Assembly: GCA_031772625.1 (NCBI GenBank)
Contig: CM062817.1
Coordinates: 952,838,842-952,902,841, forward strand
Reading direction: 5' to 3'
From: Pinus tabuliformis
Lineage: Eukaryota > Streptophyta > Pinopsida > Pinales > Pinaceae
Length of the DNA stretch: 64,000 nt
Below, piece after piece: positions 55,527 through 64,000 of the stretch. The notes beneath the pieces were generated by a model. It was not told where the DNA came from and did no database searches. It saw only the letters and a list, made by a program, of their open reading frames with translations. Made by a program: the position numbers and the translations under genes. Each line of letters opens with the position of its first letter. The first letter of the stretch is position 1.

Positions 55527-56975
55527 TTTGTCAAGTGGGTGTGCATATATTTAGTATCTATTCATCACTTTTATTGACTCAATTTCCAATGTCATGGCGG
55601 CATCCAATGGGACTATCACTTGGAACTACTTATAAAATTTAAAGTCATGTTAATATTAAAGTATTAAAAAAACAATTGGATAAAGCTGAATTTATTTGAT
55701 GATTAGATTTGTTATCAAGTGGGTGTGCATATATTTAGTATCTATTCATCACTTTTATTGACTCAATTTCCAATCTCATGTGAGGTAAAGCTTCCATAAA
55801 GAAATTGCAAATTGTTGATAAATGTGACTTGTGCCCTTATCTCATCATTCTCCAAAATAATAAGTAAAAATAGAAGAAACAAGGATAATACCTACTAAGA
55901 GAGATAACAAAAGAAGTTGTGCATAGCATACAAAATCAATGAAGTAGAGGGAAATACTTATAACAATTAAATAAGAAATTATAAAGTAAAATAGATATGG
56001 TATTACCAAATAAAAATAAAAAGTAAGTATGAGTAATTTTATTATTTATTTTTAATTAGATGATATTGATGGGTTTATCTAGGTGTATCAACTAAAATTA
56101 ATGATATGGTTATGTATGTTGTTATTTTTGATTATCTAAATTATATTTTTAAATAACTTAATCTAATTAACAAATGAAATTTATTTACAAAAAGCTATTT
56201 AGATAAAATGATTAGTGTTATGGAAAAAATATTTTTTTCTATTACTTAACTTTTTTTGTCATTTCAACCTTAATTATAATCATCATTTTGACTTGATTTG
56301 GTTTAATGCTTTGGCAGGTTGGGTTTGTTGTTGGTTATAGCAATGACGTAACTTATTGGTGTTGATTAGAAACTAGGGTAATGTGGCGGTTCTTATTGTT
56401 GATATTAAATTATAGTAGTGGTATGACTTATTTGTATTAACTTGAAATTAGGGAAATCTAGCTTGTTCTTATTCTAGAAGACAATAGTTATGAAAGAGAT
56501 AAATTGAGTAAATGATGAGAATAAAGAATGGAATACTATGTTGAAGAGATAAGTAGTAATTCTAAATACTTGTATAGATATATAAAGTGTTCAAGCAACA
56601 ACCAAAGTGGGTTGATGAAACCTAGGTTAATTAAGATATTTGGAATTATTATTAATATTAATGAATAAAAAAAAATCTTACATTTCCTAATAATCATATA
56701 TATTTAACCAATATTTTAAATGCAAGCGAATTAAATCTATTTCTTAAAGAAATAATAAAAAAAAATAGAATTCACTCTAATAATATCATCCATTTAAATT
56801 TCTATATAATTTTATATTATTTTTAAATTACCAAATTTAAATTTCAATATGATTTTTTCATTTAATAATAACATTAAATATGTAATTTCAAATTTTTGTA
56901 ATTCATATTATATTGAGAACATTCTTTAAACTTAATCCGAAATAACCAACCGAATCATTAAACTGATGATGTGAT
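55527..56975. repeat. tandem array unit 2, right part
   Basis: Resumes at TTTGTCAAGTGGGTGTGC. A block of about 190 bp (GGCATCCAATGG...CAATCTCATG, about 55597-55790) repeats sequence split by the Copia insertion (43408-43528 plus 55530-55596). The rest follows the unit order: AGAGGGAAATACTTATAAC, GGTTGGGTTTG, GAATTAAATCTATTTCTT. Confidence 0.72.
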
Positions 56976-58913
56976 GGCCTTCCAAATTTAGGTTTTTCAT
57001 CTCGTGAGACCACGGACTCTAGTCATCATGGTAACCTGAATAATAATAGCCTATTTAATGAAGAAGACCACAATGACGCTCATAGTATCTTCCTTTTGAT
57101 TCCCCACTTTGTTCCACCTTCATCGAAATCAGATTTTAATCTAGCCAACTCACACTGCCACATGGAACTATTATAAAATTTAAAGTCATGTTAAGATACA
57201 AGTATTAAAAGAAACAACTCGATAAAGCTGAATTTATTTAATGGCTAGATTTGGTTGTCAAGTGGGTGTGACCATATTTAGAATCTATGTATCTATTTTA
57301 TTGACTCAATTTCCAATCTACCATAAGGTAAAGATTTAATAAAGAAATTGCAAATTGTAGGTGCTTGTATTTTTAATTAATTATTTTCAAATTAATAAGT
57401 GCAATATCAGTGAAGAGAATTAAACAAAGAAGTTGTGTATAGCACACAAGTAGATTTAATAAAGAAATTGCAAATTGTTGATAAAAGATGACTTGCATCT
57501 TTAATCAATCATTCTCCAAATTAATAAGTTAAAAGAAAGATACAAGTGCAATATCAATGAAGAACAGTAAAGTTGTGTATAACACACATAAATAATGAAG
57601 TAGAGGGAAATATTTATAACAATTAAATAAGAAATAGTGAAGTAAAATATGTGAAATAGACATGATATTTATTAAATGAATAAATGAAAAGTAAGTATTA
57701 GCGAATTTGTTAATTTGTTAATTTAGTTTTTTTAGTTTGATTCAATAAGATAGTATTGATTGACGTTGGTATTGATTGAAGTTGTGTATCAACAACATTA
57801 ACCAATATGGTTGTGCTAGTTATGTTGTTATTTTTGATTTTTTAATTATATTTTTAAATAATTTAATTTAATTAACACATGAAATGGAATTGTCTATTTA
57901 CAGTAGAGTATTTAGATAAAATGGTAAGTGTTATGGAAAAAGTAATTTCTTCTATTACTTAAATATTTTTGTCATTTTAACCCCAACTATAATCATCATT
58001 TTGGATATAATTATCATTCATTTGTAGATTCTTATCCATGAGGTTATTGGTATTGACTTGGGATTTGGTTTAATGCCTTGGGTGGTTGGGTTTTCCCTCT
58101 AAAGTTTGGTGGTTGGTTATAGCAATGACATAATTTATTAGTGTTGAATAGAAACTATGGTAATGTGGTGGTTTTTATTATTGATCTTAAATTATAGCAT
58201 AGGGTTGATTTATTTGCGTTGACCTGAAATTAGGGAAATATAGCTTATTCTTATCCACTACAATAGTTGTGGTAGACATAAATTGGGTAACTCATGAGAA
58301 TAACAAAATGGAATTCTATGTTGAAGAGCTAAGTAGTAATTAAAAATACTTGTATAACCAAAGTGTGTTGATGAAAGCTAGGTTTATTAGAATATTTAGG
58401 ATTATTATTAATTTTGATGAATCTAAAAAACCTCTTACATTTCTAGATTTTAAATGCAAGTGAATTAAGTCAATTTGTTGACAAAGTAATAAGAAAGATT
58501 GAAATTCGCTCCAATAATATCATCCATTTAAATTTAAATATAATTAATCTTGTTCCATACCATTTCAAGATTACCAAATTTAAATTTCAATATGACTTTT
58601 TTCATTTAATAATAACATTAAATATATAAGTTTAAACTTTTCATTTAATAATAACATTACATATATAAGTGTAAACTTTTGTAATTCATACTATATTGAA
58701 ATCATTATTTAGAATTAATTTAAATTTAAATATAATTAATCTAGTTTCATACCATTTGAAAATTACTAAATTTAAATTTCAATATAACTTTTTTTAATCA
58801 ATAATAACATTAAATATATAAATTCAAGCTTGTGTAATTCATATTATATTGAGATCATTTTTAAGATTAATCCGAAATAACCAACGAATATGGCTCGTTA
58901 ACCGATCATGTGA
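56976..58913. repeat. tandem array unit 3
   Basis: About 1.94 kb, from GGCCTTCCAAATTTAGG to the next GGCCTTGCAAATTTATG. Segment e is absent. It has an internal duplication of about 120 bp (GATTTAATAAAGAAATTGCA at about 57328 and 57448), also present in unit 4. A private triplication of TTTAATAATAACATTAAATA-like DNA lies near 58600-58820. Confidence 0.78.
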
Positions 58914-60746
58914 TGGCCTTGCAAATTTATGTTTTTCATCTCGTGAGGGCGCGGACTCTCGGGGTGGCCTGGATAATAATAGCATATTTAATGAAGAAGG
59001 CCACAATGACGCTCATAGTATTTTCCTTTTGATTGCACACCTTGTTCCACCTTGATCGAAATCAGTTTTGACTCTAGCTCACTGACACTGCCACTGCGCA
59101 TGAAACTATTTATAAAATTTAAGGTTATGATAAGATAAAAGTATTAAAAGAAACAATTGGATAAATCTGAATTTATTTTATGGCTAGATTTGGTTGTCAA
59201 GTGGGTGTGGCTTCTTATTGACTCAATTTCCAATTTAATGTAAGGTAAAGATTTAATAAATAAATTGCAAATTATTGATAAAGGTGATTTGCATTTTTAA
59301 CTAATTATATTCCAAATTAATAAGTCAAAAAGAAGACACGAGTATAATATCAATGAAAAGTATTAAAAGAAAAAGTTTTATATAACATAAAAAGGTAGAT
59401 TCAATAAAAAAAAATTGCAAATTGTTGATAAAAATGACTTGCATTCTTAACCTATCATTCTCCAAATTAATAAATAAAAAGGAAGACACAACACGAAGAA
59501 CTTGTGTATAGCACACAAAAATAATGAAGTAGAGGGAAATATTTATAACAACGAAATAAGAAATAGTGAAGTAAAATATGTGAAATAGACATGGCATTTA
59601 TCAAATGAACAAATGAAAAGTAAGTATGAGCTATTAATTTTTAAAATCTTTTTTGTTTGATTCAATAAGATGGTATTGATTGATTTAGTGTATCAACAAC
59701 ATTAACTAATATGGTTGTGCAACTTATTTTGCTATACTTTTAAATAGCTTAAGATGAAATGAAATGGTATATTTATAGTAGAGTATTTAGATGAAATGAC
59801 AATGTTATGGAAAAATAAATTTCTTGTATTACTTAATTTTTCTTATCATTTTAACCCCAACTATAATCATCATTTTGGATATAATTATCATTTATTTGTA
59901 AATCCGTATCCATCAAGTTATTGGTATTGAATTGCGACTAGGTTTAATAACTTGGTGGTTGGGTTTTCCCTCTAAAGTTTGGTGTTTGGTTATAGCAATG
60001 GCATAATTTATTAGTGTTGAATAGAAACTATAGTAATGTGATGGTTTTTATTATTGATTTTAAGTTATAGCATTGGGTTGATTCATTTTTGTTGACTTAA
60101 AAGTAGGAAAAATAGCTTATTATTATCCACCACAATACTTGTGGCAGAGATAAATTGGGTAACTCATGAGAATAAAAAATAGAATTCTATGATGAAGAGC
60201 TAAGTAGTAATTAAAAATAATTGTATAATCATATAAAGTCTTTCCTTCAATAAACAAAGTGCATTGATGAAAGCTAGGTTTATTAGAATATTTAGGATTA
60301 TTATTAATTTTGATGAATCTAAAAAAAATTCCATTCCTAGATTTTAAATGCAAGTGGATTAAGTCCTTTGTTGAGGGGAGTAATAAGAAAGATTGGAATT
60401 CACTCTAATAATATCATCCTCTTAAATAATATCATCCATTTAAATTTAAATATGGTTAATCTTGTTCCATACCATTTCGAGATTACAAAATTTAAATTTT
60501 AATATGAATTTTTTCTTTTAATAATAACATTCAATACGTAATTTCAAATTTTTGTAATTCATATTATATTCAGATCATTTTTTAGGATTAATTCGAATTT
60601 AAATATGGCTAATCTTATTTCATACCAATTTCAGATTACCAAATTCAAATTTCAATATAACTTTCTTCAATGTAAATTTAAACTTTTGTAATTCATATTG
60701 TATTGAGGTTCGAACCAACAAATATGGCTCAGTTTGATGATGTGGT
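58914..60746. repeat. tandem array unit 4
   Basis: About 1.83 kb. It shares with unit 3 the internal duplication (GCAAATTATTGATAAAGGTG near 59267 and GCAAATTGTTGATAAAAATG near 59415), so units 3 and 4 are sisters. No open frame is conserved between units. Confidence 0.78.
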
Positions 60747-61039
60747 GGCCTTCCAAATTTAGGTTTCTCATCTCGTGAGGTCGCAGACTCTAGTCACCAT
60801 GGTGGCCTGAACAATAATAGCATATTTAATGAAGAAGGCCACAATGATGCTCATAGTATCTTCCTTTTGATTCCACACTTTGTTCCACGTTGATCGAAAT
60901 TAGTTTTGAGTCTAGCCCACTCACACTGCCACATGGAACTATTTATAAAATTTAATATCATGTTAAGATAAAAGTATTAAAATAAACAATTGGATAAAGT
61001 TGAATTTATTTGATGGCTAGATTTGGATGAATTTATTTG
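60747..61039. repeat. tandem array unit 5, truncated
   Basis: The first 290 bp of the unit, ending after GGCTAGATTTGGATG next to the LTR of the Copia element that begins at 61040. Confidence 0.72.
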
Positions 61040-61233
61040 TGATGGAGAAGAGAGTCGACACTCAAAGCTTGTTCCTTTCATTACTAAACATTGCAATTTA
61101 TAGACATCTTTAGCTACAGATGAGCAATAACTGCGCCGAATGATATTTATTATCTACTGACTACGCTGATTGCTGAACAGTGATCGGTGTCGTCTGAACA
61201 GTGAGCAGTGTCATTCGTGATTAATACCTGACA
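61040..61233 (-). repeat. 3' LTR (194 bp) of the 61-kb Copia element
   Basis: TG...CA ends judged by motif and the adjoining purine tract. No partner copy is in the window. Contains the near-repeat GAACAGTGATCGGTGTC / GAACAGTGAGCAGTGTC. Confidence 0.6.
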
Positions 61234-61275
61234 CCTCCCCTTGATCACGATCTACATGTTAACTTGCTCGCTGGT

Positions 61276-64000
61276 CTACATCTCAGCTAGTCTTACAACA
61301 TAATTTGGATTTTCTACAGCGCACAACTTACTTCTACACATTTCAAATTTAGCCTTTCCAAGAGGCTTGGTGAATATGTCAGCCACATTTTCATTTGTAT
61401 TACAAGATGATAAGACAATTTCTTTTGATTTCACTTTTTCTCTTACAAAATGATGTTGTGTGTCAATGTGTTTTGTCCTTACATGATATATAGGATTGTT
61501 TGCCAATTTGATAGTGCTTTGATTGTCACATATGATTACTAAAGGTGCTTGTTGTGTTTATCCAACATCTTCAAGTATCCTTCTAATCCATATTGCTTCA
61601 CAGGTAGCACTGCATAATGCTTTATACTCAACTTCAGTGGCTGACAAGGAAACAGTTGGTTGTTTCTTATTGCTCCATGATATTGGTCCTGAACCGATAT
61701 TGAACACGTATCCAGTAGTAGATTTCTTATCATCTAGATTTCCAATCCAATCAGAATCAAAATAACCTGCCAACTCAACATACAATTCATTAGTATACAT
61801 AATACCAAAATTAAGTGTTCCTTTCAAATATCAAAGGGCTTTCTTTGCTATTTTCCAGTGGCTTTCACAAGGCTTAGCTATGAACTAAGTATGCTAACAG
61901 AATATGCTATATCTGGCCTGGTAGTGGTGACATAGTTCAGACTTCCCACCAGTTGATGATACAAGGTTCCATTCACCTCTTTGCTTCCATCATCACTGCA
62001 CAATTTGAAATTTTGTTCTAAAGGAGTAGATATTGCCCTACATTCAACCATATTGAACCTTTCAAGGATTTCCCTTGTATATTTTGTTTTTGTGATTAAT
62101 GTCTTACCAGATTCCCTCCAAACTTCAAGACCTAAACAATAATGTAATTCACCAAGATCCTTCATCTCAAATACATGTGACAACTGAATTTTAATGTCTT
62201 CATTCAACTTGCATGCATTTCCTGTTATGAAAAGATCATCAACATATACATATATTAAAGCAACATTCCCACCTTCATCTTCCTTGATGTACAAGTTAGG
62301 ATCATTTTTGCTTGTCACAAAACTTTTCTCATAAAAGAAAGAATCAATTTTCACATACCAAGATCTTGGTGCTTGTTTCAAATAATATAAAGATTTCTTT
62401 AACCTGCAAACCAGATGCTCCTGTCCCTGTTTTACAAAGCCTTCAGGCTGAACCAAATAAACTTCTTATTTTAACTCACCATTCAAAAACGTAGATTTGA
62501 CATCTAATTGATGCATTTTCCAATTATATTTTGTAGCTAATGCAATCATGATTCTAATTGTTTTCAACATAGCTACAAGAGCAAAAGTATCTTCATAATC
62601 GATTCCCTCCTTTTGTGAATATCCTTTTGCAACCAATCTAGCTTTATGCATATCAATACTTCCATCAGCATTAAACTTTGATTTATAAAGCCATTTGCAT
62701 CCTATGGGATCTTTGCTTTTAGGAATTATGTTAATTCCCATGTGTCATTCTTGATTATAGAGTTATATTCTTCATTCATTGAATCTCTCCATTCATCATA
62801 TTCTTTAGATTCCTCATAGCTTGAAGGTTCTACAACATTCATAATAGGAGACATTAATTCATAATCTTTAGACTTTACAGGTTCCTGACTTTGACGTGAT
62901 GACCTTCTTGGAGTTTTATTGCTTTCATATTTATTTTTGCTTTGTGGAGTCTCCTCTCCTCTTATTGGAGTGTCGACTGCTTGATGATCCTTGCTCTTGA
63001 ACCCGTACTTGTTCCTATGCCTGTTCCTCTTCTTGTTCAACACTTGTATCTAATTTGACATAATCATCAATATCATGTCATACACCATTATTGTTCATTT
63101 TATCACCTTCATTTTCATTCTCATGAAACAGCACATCCCTACTTGCAAGCAGTGTATGAGTACTGGGATCAAACAACTTGTATGCTTTCTGATCATCACA
63201 ATAACCAATAAATATGCACTTAATTGAATTTGCATCAAGTTTTCTTCTTTCATCTTTTGGAATATGAGCAATTGCATTGCAACCAAAAGCTCTTAAATGA
63301 CTCACTTTTGCTTCATACCCATAAAATGCTTCAAAAGGTGTTTCAATCTCTAAAATTTTGGTTGGACTCCTATTTTTCAAATAAACAATAGTATTAATGG
63401 CTTCAGCTCAAAAACCATTAAAAACGTTTTTACCTTGAAGCATACTACGTGCACATTCAACTAGTGTTCTGTTTTTCCTCTCAGCAACTCCATTTTGCTG
63501 AGGTGTATGTGGCATTGTAATTTGCTATAGAATCCCATTGATTTTACAATATTTATTAAATTCTCTTGATTTATATTCTCCCCCCTGATCAGATCTCAAA
63601 ATTTTGATGCAATTTCCAGTTTGTTTTTCCACCATACTCTTAAACTCTTTAAAGTACTAAAAAACATCACTCTTCTTTCTTATGAAATAAACCCATGTAT
63701 ACCTAGATCTATCATCCACAAAAATAAGAAAATACCATTCTCCACCAATAGATATAGTTTGCATAGGTCCACATACATCAATATGAATTAATTCAAGTAT
63801 TTCCCTTTGTCTTTTTTCTTTATGTATAGGAAATTCCTCCTATGTTGCTTTCCATGTACACATGCTTCACATTCAACATGATCATTCTTCAAGATAGGAA
63901 GACCTTCAACCATGGTGTTCTTTTGAAGTGGCATTAAATCATTGTGATTTAGATGTCCATACCTTTGATGCCATAACTCTACTGTTGATATTGATGTAGA
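61276..64000 (-). pseudogene. Copia integrase-RT-RNase H, broken, partial
   Basis: Pieces from the window edge: integrase (about 64000-63400; 'TPQQNGVAERKNRT'-like block interrupted near 63520 and 63410), integrase C-terminus 63380-63078 ('KNRSPTKILEIETPFEAFYG', 'IFIGYCDDQKAYKLFD'), linker 63043-62726, RT 62741-61878 ('[15 protein letters not shown]', '[20 protein letters not shown]', 'LIYVYVDDLFITGNACK'), and RNase H 61827-61558 ('GYFDSDWIGNLDDKKSTTG', 'VSLSATEVEYKAL'). The C-terminus is 61506-61276 ('TKHIDTQHHFVREKV', 'VADIFTKPLGKAKFEM'). In RNase H, Ala-Glu in the usual A-E-A-E-Y is replaced (T-E-V-E-Y). Stops at 62466, 61558 and elsewhere plus at least two frameshifts. It is more decayed than the 8.9-kb Copia element. 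Confidence 0.88.

Larger units (their letters stand above)
61040..64000 (-). mobile_element. Ty1/Copia element, runs off the window
   Basis: The 3' end of a minus-strand Copia element. LTR 61040-61233 (TGATGGAGAAG...CCTGACA, 194 bp), purine tract AAGGGGAGG at 61242-61234, then coding sequence to the window edge. Its 5' LTR lies beyond 64000, so LTR length, divergence and TSD cannot be checked. Protein motifs and C-terminus resemble the Copia element at 43.5-55.5 kb (both have 'EGFVKQGQEHLVCRL' and 'TKHIDTQ-HFVREK'), so the two belong to one lineage. Confidence 0.82.

Noticed and set aside
1-64000. A new defence, biosynthetic or regulatory gene system
   Set aside because: No intact gene was found. 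All readable coding DNA belongs to retrotransposons or pseudogenes, so a functional system is not supported.

Overview
This window reads as nuclear DNA of a seed plant, most likely a gymnosperm or another large-genome plant. That is an inference from the density of old LTR retrotransposons, long AT-rich non-coding stretches, a Tat/Ogre-like element with a tRNA-Arg-type primer site, and plant-type gene relics (UDP-glycosyltransferase, RIN2/3-like RING exon). I found no intact protein-coding gene. Almost everything recognisable is a transposable element or a pseudogene.

Layout. 1-8.9 kb: non-coding DNA with a decayed Copia integrase fragment, a broken coiled-coil ORF of an unrecognised plant family (2268-3924, -), a TATA-like site followed by tandem repeats (5.97-7.2 kb), and one exon of a RING E3 ligase (7806-8044, -). 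8888-14857: a complete, young Ty1/Copia element (-), with 442-bp LTRs about 98% identical, TSD AAAGA and four in-frame stops. 15.6-17.0 kb: a UDP-glycosyltransferase pseudogene (-). 19.9-28.7 kb: a repeat-containing pseudogene split by a 7,977-bp Tat/Ogre-like element (+, TSD CCCCT) that keeps gag and protease but shows no polymerase. 30.7-33.05 kb: the 3' end of an old Copia element with a 912-bp LTR.

34.7-61.0 kb: a tandem array of an AT-rich unit of about 1.7-1.9 kb, seen about five times, swollen by insertions. The first is a non-coding LTR element (LARD-like, 38091-42389), which itself carries a tRNA-derived SINE with a perfect 16-bp TSD (39527-39817). The second is a Copia element (43530-55526) whose 5' LTR is split by a Ty3/Gypsy chromovirus (48510-55304, TSD CAGGT). 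At 61040 a third Copia element truncates the array and runs off the window.

LTR divergence counted by eye gives a relative order, oldest to youngest: LARD (about 80-85% identity), Tat-like (about 90%), host Copia (about 93%), nested chromovirus (about 95.5%), 8.9-kb Copia (about 98%). The nesting agrees with this order. I see no evidence for a new functional system. The most unusual items are the tandem array, the SINE, the gag-protease-only element, and an identical E2F-like motif in two unrelated elements.
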